Below, piece after piece: positions 25,343 to 33,490 of a stretch of DNA of 64,000 bases. The DNA comes from Sporomusa sphaeroides DSM 2875 (GTDB lineage: Bacteria > Bacillota > Negativicutes > Sporomusales > Sporomusaceae), in assembly GCF_001941975.2 (NCBI RefSeq), contig NZ_CP146991.1:4891501-4955500 (forward strand). The letters are read 5' to 3'. The notes beneath the pieces are model-generated. The model was given only the letters and a program-made list of their open reading frames with translations, ran no database searches and had not been told where the DNA came from. Made by a program: the position numbers and the translations under genes. Each line of letters starts with the position of its first letter. Position 1 is the stretch's first letter.

Positions 25343-26239
25343 CTACACTTTCTCCCGGATATTTTTACCCAAGAGGCCTGCCGGTCTCCATATTAAAATA
25401 ATAATCAGGATGGCAAATGCTGCCGCATCCCGGAAAGTGGAGGACCAGAAGCCGCTGACCAATGCTTCGATAACACCCAAAATGGTGCCGCCAAGCATGG
25501 CTCCCGGAATATTGCCGATACCGCCCAGTACGGCGGCAACAAAGGCCTTTAGCCCAGGCATAATACCCATAAGCGGATCAATTGAGTTGTAGTAGATGCC
25601 GACAAGCACACCGGCTGCAGCTGCTAAAGCTGAGCCGATACCGAAAGTAAAAGAAATTACTTTGTCAACATTAATGCCCATAAGGCGGGCGGCATCGGTA
25701 TCAAAGGATACGGCACGCATAGCCTTGCCCATTTTGGTGCGGTGTACGACATAGGTCAGAATGACCATAAGCAGCAGGGATACCCCTAAAATGACGATTT
25801 GCTGGCTGTTAATTACCAGGCCGCCAAAATTATAAATCTCCGCGGCAAATATTGCCGGGAACGTACGCGGCTGTGGTGTCACCAACAGCATTCCGCCATA
25901 TTCCAAAAACAATGATACACCGATAGCCGTAATCAGTATGGCTATTTTAGGCGCATGCCGGAGTGGCCGGTACGCAACCCGTTCAATAACCATACCCAGG
26001 ATACTGGCCATAGACATGGAAAAAATCAAGGCCGGCACAAAAGAAAACTTCAGTATCGATGTAGCAAAAAACCCTGCATAGGCGCCCACCATATAAATGT
26101 CGCCGTGGGCAAAGTTGATCAGCCTGATTATACCGTAAACCATAGTATAACCCAGTGCAATGAGCGCATAAATACTGCCCAGGGATATACCATTAATTAA
26201 TTGTTGTCCTAACTGTACAATTATGTGTGAAGATTCCAA
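25343..26239 (-). CDS. livH: Branched-chain amino-acid ABC transporter permease LivH
   Basis: Membrane permease, 298 residues, about eight hydrophobic segments. GSIYALIALGYTMVYGIIRL then INFAHGDIYMVGAY at the N-terminus and DTDAARLMGINVDKVISFTF in the coupling loop are LivH signatures. The longest frame starts at 26338, but its first 33 codons are not LivH-like; a TTG at 26239 has GAGGGG eight bases upstream and gives the normal N-terminus, so it is chosen. A strong hairpin lies between livK and livH. Confidence 0.94.
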   Translation of the reverse strand: MESSHIIVQLGQQLINGISLGSIYALIALGYTMVYGIIRLINFAHGDIYMVGAYAGFFATSILKFSFVPALIFSMSMASILGMVIERVAYRPLRHAPKIAILITAIGVSLFLEYGGMLLVTPQPRTFPAIFAAEIYNFGGLVINSQQIVILGVSLLLMVILTYVVHRTKMGKAMRAVSFDTDAARLMGINVDKVISFTFGIGSALAAAAGVLVGIYYNSIDPLMGIMPGLKAFVAAVLGGIGNIPGAMLGGTILGVIEALVSGFWSSTFRDAAAFAILIIILIWRPAGLLGKNIREKV

Positions 26240-26299
26240 TGCGCTCTCCCCTCTCCATTTCAAAATAGTATAGTGTGTTGAAGGGCCGGTTGGTCCGGA

Positions 26300-26321
26300 T
26301 GGCCGGGGCAAGCCCCGGCCA
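26300..26321 (-). promoter_or_regulatory. Intercistronic hairpin between livK and livH
   Basis: A perfect ten-pair GC-rich stem with a two-base turn (26300-26309 with 26312-26321) and no T run. It follows the livK stop by 23 bases. Such structures often protect the upstream message and lower downstream expression, which would give more binding protein than permease. Confidence 0.6.
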
Positions 26322-26344
26322 CAGGGAACGCAACGCACCCTTAA

Positions 26345-27514
26345 TTAGGGATTAACCTTTTCTTTAAAGGTTTTATTGCCGTCTTTCATCTCAATAATTA
26401 CGGCACTCTTAATCGGATCATGGTTGGCATCAAAAGAGATTAAACCGGAAACTGCCTGATAATCCTTGGTTTTGGCCAATTCATCCTTGATTTTGACCGG
26501 ATCGGCACTGTTGGAACGTTTCATGGCTTCAATGACCATCATGGTAGCATCATAGGATAATGCCGCAAAGGCGTCAGGAGTTTGATTGTATTCTTTCTTA
26601 TAAGCTTCAACGAAAGTCTGTACCGCCGGACTGTTGTCATCAGGCGAATAGTGATTGCTGAAGAAGGTATTATTTAAGGCTTGTGCGCCGCCGATTTCCG
26701 GCAGCTTAGCCGAATCCCAGCCGTCGCCGCCCAGGAAAGGCACTGTAAGACCAAGCTCGCGGGCTTGCTTAATAATCATGCCCACTTCCTGATAATAGCC
26801 GGGAACAAATACTACATCCGGATTCTGGGCCTTGATTTTGGTCAACGTGGCTTTGAAATCGGTATCTTTGGCCAGATAAGCTTCACTGGCAACAATTTTG
26901 CCGCCGTTTTTCTCGAAGGTTTCTTTAAAGAACTGGCCTAAGCCTTTAGCATAGTCACTGGAATTATCAATATATAAAGCTGCTGTTTTGGCTTTAAGCG
27001 AGTTTTGCGCAAAGGTAGCCATTACCGAACCCTGGAATGGATCAATAAAGGCGGCCCGGAAATTGAATTCGCGAACCTTGCCGGTATTAGGATCAACCGT
27101 AACTTTAGGATTGGATGCGGTCGGGCTGATTGCCAACACCTTATTGTCAGCATTAACCTGCGCTGCCGCAATTACACTGGATGAGGCAATAGGAGCAATA
27201 ACCGCTACCACTTTATCTTGAGTAAGTAATTTTTGCATAGCATTGGCTGCCTCGGCTGCTTCGCTCTTATTGTCGGCAACTACCAGGGTAAGCTGCTTGC
27301 CCAATACGCCGCCTTTAGCATTGACTTCTTTAATTGCCAGTTTAGCGCCGTTTGTAGCCGACTGACCGAAAGTGGCGTTATTGCCGGTCATCTCCAAGTT
27401 GGCTCCAAACTTAATTACATCTTCCTTCTGGCCACCACAGCCGGCAACAAGCCCTGCCACCATAAGCACACCAACCATTACACTTACGAGCTTGAAGAAT
27501 TTTGTCTTTACCAT
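26345..27514 (-). CDS. livK: Branched-chain amino-acid ABC transporter substrate-binding lipoprotein (1)
   Basis: Extracytoplasmic binding protein, 389 residues, of the Leu/Ile/Val type I periplasmic-binding fold. The start at 27514 follows GGGAGGGGAAACT; a longer frame has an unrelated prefix. The signal peptide ends in the lipobox LVAGC (Cys at about 25). The fold begins KFGANLEMTGNNATFGQSATNGAKLA and contains APIASSSVIAAAQVN and YYQEVGMIIKQARELGL. It is closely similar to the second binding protein at 27939-29117 and heads the liv operon. Confidence 0.93.
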   Translation of the reverse strand: MVKTKFFKLVSVMVGVLMVAGLVAGCGGQKEDVIKFGANLEMTGNNATFGQSATNGAKLAIKEVNAKGGVLGKQLTLVVADNKSEAAEAANAMQKLLTQDKVVAVIAPIASSSVIAAAQVNADNKVLAISPTASNPKVTVDPNTGKVREFNFRAAFIDPFQGSVMATFAQNSLKAKTAALYIDNSSDYAKGLGQFFKETFEKNGGKIVASEAYLAKDTDFKATLTKIKAQNPDVVFVPGYYQEVGMIIKQARELGLTVPFLGGDGWDSAKLPEIGGAQALNNTFFSNHYSPDDNSPAVQTFVEAYKKEYNQTPDAFAALSYDATMMVIEAMKRSNSADPVKIKDELAKTKDYQAVSGLISFDANHDPIKSAVIIEMKDGNKTFKEKVNP

Positions 27515-27673
27515 AGTTTCCCCTCCCAAAATACTAAATACGGATGCAGCTGGTCCGGGTAATATATGCACTATCTCCCGCCATACTGCTGGAGGACTCA
27601 GCAAACAATGTACGATAAGTCCTCCGGTTGCTAGCACTCCGTGTCCACTAACAACATATCATTGTATGCCATA
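27515..27673 (-). promoter_or_regulatory. Structured leader of the liv operon
   Basis: About 160 transcribed bases precede livK. They contain a seven-pair stem (GGAGGAC/GTCCTCC, about 27622-27591) with a 21-base loop, but no T run after it and no T-box sequence (AGGGTGGNACCGCG). No known riboswitch was recognised. No convincing leader peptide was seen. Confidence 0.4.
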
Positions 27674-27680
27674 CAGTGTA

Positions 27681-27709
27681 ATTATAGGGGTCTTGTCCAT
27701 CGCTGTCAA
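27681..27709 (-). promoter_or_regulatory. Consensus sigma-A promoter of livKHMGF
   Basis: TTGACA (27709-27704) and TATAAT (27686-27681) on the minus strand, both perfect, with 17-base spacing. Transcription would begin near 27673. Confidence 0.88.
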
Positions 27710-27783
27710 TACTCTCAGCATAGTACATCTGCTTCAATGTACACCATACACGGACATATTCCTATGGTTTCCTTTGAAGCCGG

Positions 27784-27814
27784 AAAGGGGGTAAGGCCTC
27801 CGCCTTCCCCCTTC
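27784..27814 (-). terminator. Terminator-like stem downstream of binding protein 2
   Basis: On the minus strand GGGGGAAGGC pairs with GCCTTACCCCC (one bulged base) and is followed by TTTCC. It lies about 125 bases after the stop of the second binding-protein gene and upstream of the liv promoter, so it could end that transcript. The T run is short. Confidence 0.5.
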
Positions 27815-27938
27815 ACCGCATTGTATACTGACAGTGTCATTGAGTATCTGTTTTTTTGCATATCCCGGGTTAAGGACCAACAAGCGCAAGCAAGGTGCTT
27901 AGCCAGAAATTAACACCTTGTTCTTATTTGTTTTGCTA

Positions 27939-29117
27939 TTAAGGGTTGATTTTCTCTTTGAACATTTGCTTTCCGTCTTTCATTTCAATAACTACCGCAC
28001 TTTTAACCGGATTATGGTTAGCGTCAAGCGTCAGGATACCCGTACTTACCTGGAGGTTTTTCGTTTGTTCCAGGGCCTCACGGATTTTAGCCGGATCATC
28101 GCTGCCGGCACGTTTAATGGCGTCAATAATCATGATACCGGAATCATAACCAAGGGCAGCCAGCGCACTGGGCTCCTGCCCATACTCTTTTTTGTAAGCT
28201 TCCACAAATTTTACGATGTTAGGGTCTTTATCCTGCGAGGAATAGTGATTGCTGAAGAAACCGTTATTAAGGGCAGCTGCACCGGCAATTTCAACCAGCT
28301 TGCCATCGTCCCAGCCGTCGGTGCCCAGCAGTGGTACAGTAATTCCCAGCTCGCGGGCCTGTTTCACAATCTTGCCCACTTCTTCGTAATACGCCGGAAT
28401 AAAGATAACATCAGGGTTGGTGGCTTTTATCTTGGTTAAAGTGGCTTTAAAATCTGTATCTTTTTGCAAGAAACCTTCTTTGGCTACGATCTTGCCGCCA
28501 TCCTGCTCAAAAGCAGCTGCAAAAACCTCAGCCAGGCCTTTGGAATAATCAGAACTGCTATCCAGGTAGACAGCGGCGGTTTTGGCCTTAACCGACTTGA
28601 TGGCAAAATCGGACATTACCTTGCCCTGGAAGGGATCAATAAAGCAGGCGCGGAAAACATAGGGACGCACCTTGCCATTGTCTACTGTAACTTTAGGGTT
28701 GGTCGCGGTAGCGGTTAGTACAGGAATTTTATGGTCTTCGGCAATCTGAAGGGTAGCCAGTACATTGGAGCTGGATACCGGCCCCAGTACTGTTACCACT
28801 TTATCCTGCGTGATAAGTTTGGTAATGGCATTGGCGGCTTCGGCCGGTTCTGACTTGTTGTCGGCCAGAATAAGGGTAATCGGCTTGCCAAGCACACCGC
28901 CGGCGGCATTGGCTTCTTTGAACGCCAGTTTAATTCCATTTGAGGTCTGGGTGCCAAAGTTGGCAATACCACCGGTCAGTTCATAGTTGCCACCGATTTT
29001 AATAACTTTTGAGTCAGCCGGTTTGGAGGTGGTCGAGCTGCCGCAGCCTGTTACTAAAGCTGCCAACATGGTAAAAGTTACTGCCAGACTGATCAATATC
29101 AGCCATTTTTTCTTCAT
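27939..29117 (-). CDS. Branched-chain amino-acid ABC transporter substrate-binding lipoprotein (2)
   Basis: A paralogue of LivK, 392 residues. Lipobox LVTGC (Cys at about 25) after a short signal peptide MKKKW. The fold includes KIGGNYELTGGIANFGTQTSNGIKLA, GPVSSSNVLATLQ and PAYYEEVGKIVKQARELG. It shares most positions with the 26345-27514 protein, pointing to tandem duplication and possible change in specificity. It has its own consensus promoter and long leader, so it can be regulated apart from the transporter operon it presumably feeds. Confidence 0.92.
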   Translation of the reverse strand: MKKKWLILISLAVTFTMLAALVTGCGSSTTSKPADSKVIKIGGNYELTGGIANFGTQTSNGIKLAFKEANAAGGVLGKPITLILADNKSEPAEAANAITKLITQDKVVTVLGPVSSSNVLATLQIAEDHKIPVLTATATNPKVTVDNGKVRPYVFRACFIDPFQGKVMSDFAIKSVKAKTAAVYLDSSSDYSKGLAEVFAAAFEQDGGKIVAKEGFLQKDTDFKATLTKIKATNPDVIFIPAYYEEVGKIVKQARELGITVPLLGTDGWDDGKLVEIAGAAALNNGFFSNHYSSQDKDPNIVKFVEAYKKEYGQEPSALAALGYDSGIMIIDAIKRAGSDDPAKIREALEQTKNLQVSTGILTLDANHNPVKSAVVIEMKDGKQMFKEKINP

Positions 29118-29317
29118 ACAGATTTCTCCTCTTTCCCTTTACAGATTTAGCTCATTCGTTACACTAAAACAGATTTCCGGGAAACCTACTGAGTTACCAT
29201 TAAGCAGCAATATAGATTTGTAACGGCCGCGTCTCAACCCCCTTATACAAATTTACCTTCGTCCCCAATAACAGGATAATGTTTTTTACTTGTAGATGTT
29301 TGTGTTTATTATCCTGT
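29118..29317 (-). promoter_or_regulatory. Long structured leader of binding protein 2
   Basis: Around 200 transcribed bases before the ATG. The first part can fold CAGGATAAT with ATTATCCTG, nine perfect pairs starting near the transcription start. A second stem pairs AAATTTGTA with TTACAAATC around a GC-rich loop. No known riboswitch class was recognised and no terminator follows. It may be a regulator-binding or RNA-structure control region. Confidence 0.4.
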
Positions 29318-29324
29318 AGCATTC

Positions 29325-29354
29325 ATTATATTTGCAAATTATCAGAACTGTCAA
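29325..29354 (-). promoter_or_regulatory. Consensus sigma-A promoter of binding protein 2
   Basis: TTGACA (29354-29349) and TATAAT (29330-29325), both perfect, 18 bases apart on the minus strand. Confidence 0.85.
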
Positions 29355-29400
29355 TATATTTATTTTTGTTCCCTGTATGCCTCTGCTTTCGCACAAAGAA

Positions 29401-29519
29401 CATAACTCCCCTGACAGAATACATGGCCGGCATATAGCTGCCGCGTCAGATATAACGACACGGCAGCCAAAGGCCGGCCCGCTTTAAGACTTCCGGTTTC
29501 TATCAGCAGGAGTTATGCC
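29401..29519. repeat. Long nested inverted repeat after the glutamate synthase operon
   Basis: Three nested arms can pair: CATAACTCC/GGAGTTATG at the outside, GGCCGGC/GCCGGCC next, and GCTGCCG/CGGCAGC inside. Together they could fold into one extended stem of about 119 bases. It starts 12 bases after the stop of the glutamate synthase gene. It lacks a T run, so it is more likely an RNA-processing or mobile-repeat structure than a simple terminator. Confidence 0.65.
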
Positions 29520-29530
29520 TGAGTCTCCAT

Positions 29531-31840
29531 TTATCGGTAAAATTTAATCGGTTCGGCATTTGTCTCCATATTCCAGACACCGCAGGGACAAATACCGGCA
29601 CAAATACCGCACCCAATACAGCTTGCCGGATCTGACACATATTCGGCGCCATTTTCCCCGGCCAGCCGGGTGATGGCATTTTCCGGGCAGGATTTAAGGC
29701 ACATATGGCAATCACGGCAAGTACCACAGCTAATGCAGCGGGCGTAGTCACCGCTGGCGTCAGGTACATCGCAGCTATGACATTTTTTAAAGTAGGCGGT
29801 ACTCATCCGCTCTGCCGGAATCCTAATCTTCCCTGCAGGCATATAGGCGGCACTCCTCAGATAGGCGTCGGCAGCCAGGGCGGCCTCGCGGCCGGCACCG
29901 ATGGCGTCCACCAGCCGACCGGGACGAATGGTGTCACCGGCCGTAAAGATACCGGGAGCCACACTATAATTACCGGCCGGTTGCAAAAAGCCGCGTTCCA
30001 AAGCAATACCGTCAGGCACAAAATCCAGATCAGGCACTTCACCAATAGCAATGATTACGGTATCGCCTTTAATCAGCTTGCCATCTTGCGTAATGATTCC
30101 CTCATCTGTCACCTCTTTGGTAAATACCGGCCAGCAAATTTCTCCGCCCAGCGCCTTAACGTGCGCCAGCTCCGCCGCGAAGGCAGCCGGCCGCTGCACG
30201 TCAATGCAGGTAACCTGTTCTGCGCCAAGGCCATAGGCCCCGACAGCCACATCCATGCCCGAGTTGCCGCAGCCGATAACGATGATCTGTTTACCAATAG
30301 CCGGTTTTTCTCCTTTGTTGATGGCTTTAAGGAAATCCAGACCTTTGATAATGCGTTCATGCCCCGGCCAGGGAATCACTTTGGTTACATGCGTCCCGGT
30401 GGCCACCACTACCGCATCATGACATTCTTTAATAGAAGTAAATTTTTCTTTGTCCACACTTACCCCGGTTTTATAGGCAACACCCATGGCCGCAATGCGG
30501 GCGATCTCCCGTGTCAGCGTCTCCTGCGGCAGACGGGAGCGCGGGATAACCTGCTCCATTTTACCGCCCATTTTTTCATCGGCTTCAAATACGGTTACCT
30601 TATGCCCCAGCCGCGCCAGCTGCCAGGCAGCTGTCAGTCCGGCAGCGCCGCCGCCGATGACGGCCACATGTTTGCCGGTTTCAGCCTCAGGCATAGGTAC
30701 GTCAACGGCTGACGAATATCGTCCCAGTTTACCGATTTGCGCTGAAATATCCACGGTTTTGCGGGTACAGTCATCCATGCAGAGATTAGGGCATACTGCG
30801 CCGCACACAGAACCGGGGAAAGGTGTATATTCAAGCACCAGACGGTAAGCTTCCTCAATCCTGCCGTCCCGGAGCAAGTTGAAACGCTGCTGGGATGGGA
30901 TTGAGGCCGTGCAGTTAAATTCGCAGGGGGCGCTATATTTTCCATTCTCCCAGACAGGGACGCGCCGGCGGTATTCTCCTGTCGCAACAGTATCGATAAC
31001 GGTAAAGTCGTCGTCACAGACATCACTGAAAATACTGCCAGGCACCCAGGCACTGTTCCGGAAGGAAAACAGGTCGGTGTTGGCTTTTTTGGGACGTTCG
31101 TCATAAGAAAGCGGTACTACCTTGTGCCATTCCTGCCAGTCAGTCAGTTCTGTTCTTAGTTCCGGCCGGCCGACTGCATTCAGAAAGTCCTCCATTTTTC
31201 CGTCAAGATAGGCAATATCTTCTGCTGCCAACGGCAGAATCTTGGTATCTTTGGCCGATATGCCGCCGGCACTGCCCCGGAAGTAAACAATGCCTCCCAC
31301 CATCCCGGTGCAAGCCCGGTCACCCAATACCGAATCAAACTGTTCACTGTCATAGCCGCACACTACGGCAATGCCGCCACCCATGAACTCAAAGGCAAAG
31401 CTGCCGACATTTTTAAGTACCCAGAATTCCGGCGCGTCAAACAGCGGGTCATGCTTCATCAGCGAACCGGAGCGGGTTCCCGCCCTGCCGCCGACATAAA
31501 TTGTGCCGGCAGCGGCACAATGAGCAGCCGTATCGCCGCCATCGCCTTTTACGACAATCCGGCCGCCGGCGTTAAGCCAGCCGATATCGGCCGAGGCAGA
31601 GCCTTCCACAATAATTTCCGTTCCCGGCAAACACATGGAGCCTACCCGCTGACCGGCATTTTTGACCAGGAAGGTAAGCGGTTTTCCTTCCGGATGCCAC
31701 AGCGGACCGCCAATATCATGCTGACCTGCCGCTTCAATATAAAATTCGGTTTCTCCCTGCGCCAACGCTGCATTAATGCTTTCTAAGAGGTCCTGCGTGG
31801 ACATCCGGTTGTTACCGTCAATGGTATTTATTTTAAACAT
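29531..31840 (-). CDS. Glutamate synthase: GXGXG domain fused to GltD-like oxidoreductase and ferredoxin domain
   Basis: A 769-residue fusion. Residues about 20-220 form the beta-helical GXGXG domain of glutamate synthase large subunit (VEGSASADIGWLNAGGRIVVKGDGGDTA). A GltD-type section follows: an iron-sulfur N-terminal part with CEFNCTASIP and CGAVCPNLCMDDCTRKTV, an FAD site VIGGGAAGLTAAWQLARLG and an NAD(P) site VIGCGNSGMDVAVGA. The C-terminus has ferredoxin-like clusters (CISCGTCRDCHMCLKSCPE; CIGCGICAGICPCG). It would deliver electrons to the FMN subunit. In archaeal-type split enzymes the GXGXG protein is usually separate, so this fusion is notable. AGGGGGACC precedes the ATG. Confidence 0.88.
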   Translation of the reverse strand: MFKINTIDGNNRMSTQDLLESINAALAQGETEFYIEAAGQHDIGGPLWHPEGKPLTFLVKNAGQRVGSMCLPGTEIIVEGSASADIGWLNAGGRIVVKGDGGDTAAHCAAAGTIYVGGRAGTRSGSLMKHDPLFDAPEFWVLKNVGSFAFEFMGGGIAVVCGYDSEQFDSVLGDRACTGMVGGIVYFRGSAGGISAKDTKILPLAAEDIAYLDGKMEDFLNAVGRPELRTELTDWQEWHKVVPLSYDERPKKANTDLFSFRNSAWVPGSIFSDVCDDDFTVIDTVATGEYRRRVPVWENGKYSAPCEFNCTASIPSQQRFNLLRDGRIEEAYRLVLEYTPFPGSVCGAVCPNLCMDDCTRKTVDISAQIGKLGRYSSAVDVPMPEAETGKHVAVIGGGAAGLTAAWQLARLGHKVTVFEADEKMGGKMEQVIPRSRLPQETLTREIARIAAMGVAYKTGVSVDKEKFTSIKECHDAVVVATGTHVTKVIPWPGHERIIKGLDFLKAINKGEKPAIGKQIIVIGCGNSGMDVAVGAYGLGAEQVTCIDVQRPAAFAAELAHVKALGGEICWPVFTKEVTDEGIITQDGKLIKGDTVIIAIGEVPDLDFVPDGIALERGFLQPAGNYSVAPGIFTAGDTIRPGRLVDAIGAGREAALAADAYLRSAAYMPAGKIRIPAERMSTAYFKKCHSCDVPDASGDYARCISCGTCRDCHMCLKSCPENAITRLAGENGAEYVSDPASCIGCGICAGICPCGVWNMETNAEPIKFYR

Positions 31841-31852
31841 GCAGAGGTCCCC

Positions 31853-33490
31853 CTAACATACATATTGGATAGCCAGCTTGTCGGCAATGGCTTTATCGGT
31901 ACTAACCAGGGCATCAGAGCGTCCCACAGGCAGCGAGCTGTTGCCGACAGGCGCCATAAGCTTTTTGAGTTCGCTGTCTAAGGCCAGCATGTAGTCAACA
32001 ATGTTTTGCGCCGCTTTATCAATATCCAGACGCTTTACCAGCCGCGGGTTCTGGGTACAAATACCGGCAGGACAGTTACCGGTGTTGCAGGCATTGCAGC
32101 GGCCAAGTTCATTGCCGACGCAGCCGCACAGCTGAATCAGCATTTTGCCCATAAAGACACCATTGGCACCCAGACAGATGAGTTTGAAGGCATCGGCTGC
32201 CGCGTTGCCTGTTAAGCCTACGCCGCCGCCGGCCCATAACGGGATTTGTCCCTGGCGGCCCTGCTTAACCGCAGCAAGATAACATTCGCGGGCTTTGGAC
32301 ACCACCGGATGTCCGGTATGGTCAAGCGACACTTCATTGGCGGCGCCGGTCCCTCCCTGGATGCCGTCAATGAAAAAGCCGCCGCAAATTTTGTATGGGT
32401 CGCGCAGCAAGTTGTTATAAACGGAAACCGAGGTCGCTGAAGCCGCACATTTGATGGCAACAGGTACCCGGAACTTGAAGGCGGCATTCATGGACATAAA
32501 CATCTTTTGTACCGACTCTTCAATCGAATACAGTCCCTGGTGATTAGGCGGTGATAACAGGTCGGCCTTAGGTACGCCGCGAATAGACTGTACCGGTTTA
32601 GATACTTTGGCTGCCGGCAATAGTCCGCCGTCACCCGGTTTGGCACCCTGGCCGATTTTGATCAGAATGCCGGCCGGGTCTGCCTTCATGTGCGGCAATG
32701 CCTGGATAATCCGGTTCCAGCCAAAATGACCTGAGGCAATTTGCAGAATCATATATTTCAGCTGCTCGGATTGCAGGAGCTTTTTCGGCATGCCGCCTTC
32801 ACCGGAGCACATCCGCACAGGCAGATTATGTTTTTCGTTGAGATACGCCGTGGCCATGGCAACAGCTTCCCAGGCCCGGGTTGAAAGGGCACCAATAGAC
32901 ATATCGCTGAAGATTACCGGATAAATCCAGTTTACCGGCGGTGTCTGAGTCGTCAGTTTAAGTTCCCGGCCATCGGAAGCCAGCGGCAATTCATGGGGCA
33001 AAAGCACCCGGCCAAAAGGAGCCAGGATATCAAAAGTATGCCGTTCAGAGTCTAACGCCGGGTCGGTCATTTGCGAAATCCGGCCAACCACAATCCGGTC
33101 CAGTGTCCGGTCGCCGCCGCTAAGATTGTTGCGTCCGCCGCGTTTAACCGGCGAGCCGCCGCTCCGGTTGAGATAATTTATCCGTGAATCCAGGTTGCGC
33201 ACAGGTTTAATGGCACTGTTCGGGCACACCTTTTCACACATGCCGCAGCCCACACAGGCGTTGCCTACAGCTGCCTTCTGCTTAATGACCGGAATGGCCA
33301 TATGCCGCTGGCTGGGTTCAGGCTGGTGGCCGGTGGATACGGTAACAGACCGCCGCTCCATGGCCGCCTCTATTGCGTTAAAGGTACAGGCAGCCACACA
33401 GCTGCCGCACATGGTACAGCGTTCATGAACATATTGTAATTTCCACGGCAGATCATTAACGCTGACATCCTGCACTTTTACTGTTTCCAT
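31853..33490 (-). CDS. Glutamate synthase FMN-binding synthase subunit with ferredoxin domain
   Basis: Catalytic subunit of 545 residues. An N-terminal section with two [4Fe-4S] motifs (CTMCGSCVAACTFNAIE and CVGCGMCEKVCPNSAI) is joined to the TIM-barrel FMN domain of glutamate synthase, with KIGQGAKPGDGGLLP, QGGTGAANEVSLDHTG and GGVGLTGNAAADAFKL. The cysteine cluster CGCVGNELGRCNACNTGNC near the C-terminus fits the 3Fe-4S region. It would combine 2-oxoglutarate with ammonia passed from the amidotransferase. It overlaps the amidotransferase gene by 13 bases. Confidence 0.9.
   Translation of the reverse strand: METVKVQDVSVNDLPWKLQYVHERCTMCGSCVAACTFNAIEAAMERRSVTVSTGHQPEPSQRHMAIPVIKQKAAVGNACVGCGMCEKVCPNSAIKPVRNLDSRINYLNRSGGSPVKRGGRNNLSGGDRTLDRIVVGRISQMTDPALDSERHTFDILAPFGRVLLPHELPLASDGRELKLTTQTPPVNWIYPVIFSDMSIGALSTRAWEAVAMATAYLNEKHNLPVRMCSGEGGMPKKLLQSEQLKYMILQIASGHFGWNRIIQALPHMKADPAGILIKIGQGAKPGDGGLLPAAKVSKPVQSIRGVPKADLLSPPNHQGLYSIEESVQKMFMSMNAAFKFRVPVAIKCAASATSVSVYNNLLRDPYKICGGFFIDGIQGGTGAANEVSLDHTGHPVVSKARECYLAAVKQGRQGQIPLWAGGGVGLTGNAAADAFKLICLGANGVFMGKMLIQLCGCVGNELGRCNACNTGNCPAGICTQNPRLVKRLDIDKAAQNIVDYMLALDSELKKLMAPVGNSSLPVGRSDALVSTDKAIADKLAIQYVC

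Noticed and set aside
27515-27673. T-box leader before livK
   Set aside because: The T-box sequence AGGGTGGNACCGCG is absent and no terminator/antiterminator pair is present.
29705-30712. Long plus-strand frame of 335 codons opposite the glutamate synthase gene
   Set aside because: Length reflects GC-rich codon use of the opposite gene; composition is not protein-like and it has no ribosome binding site.
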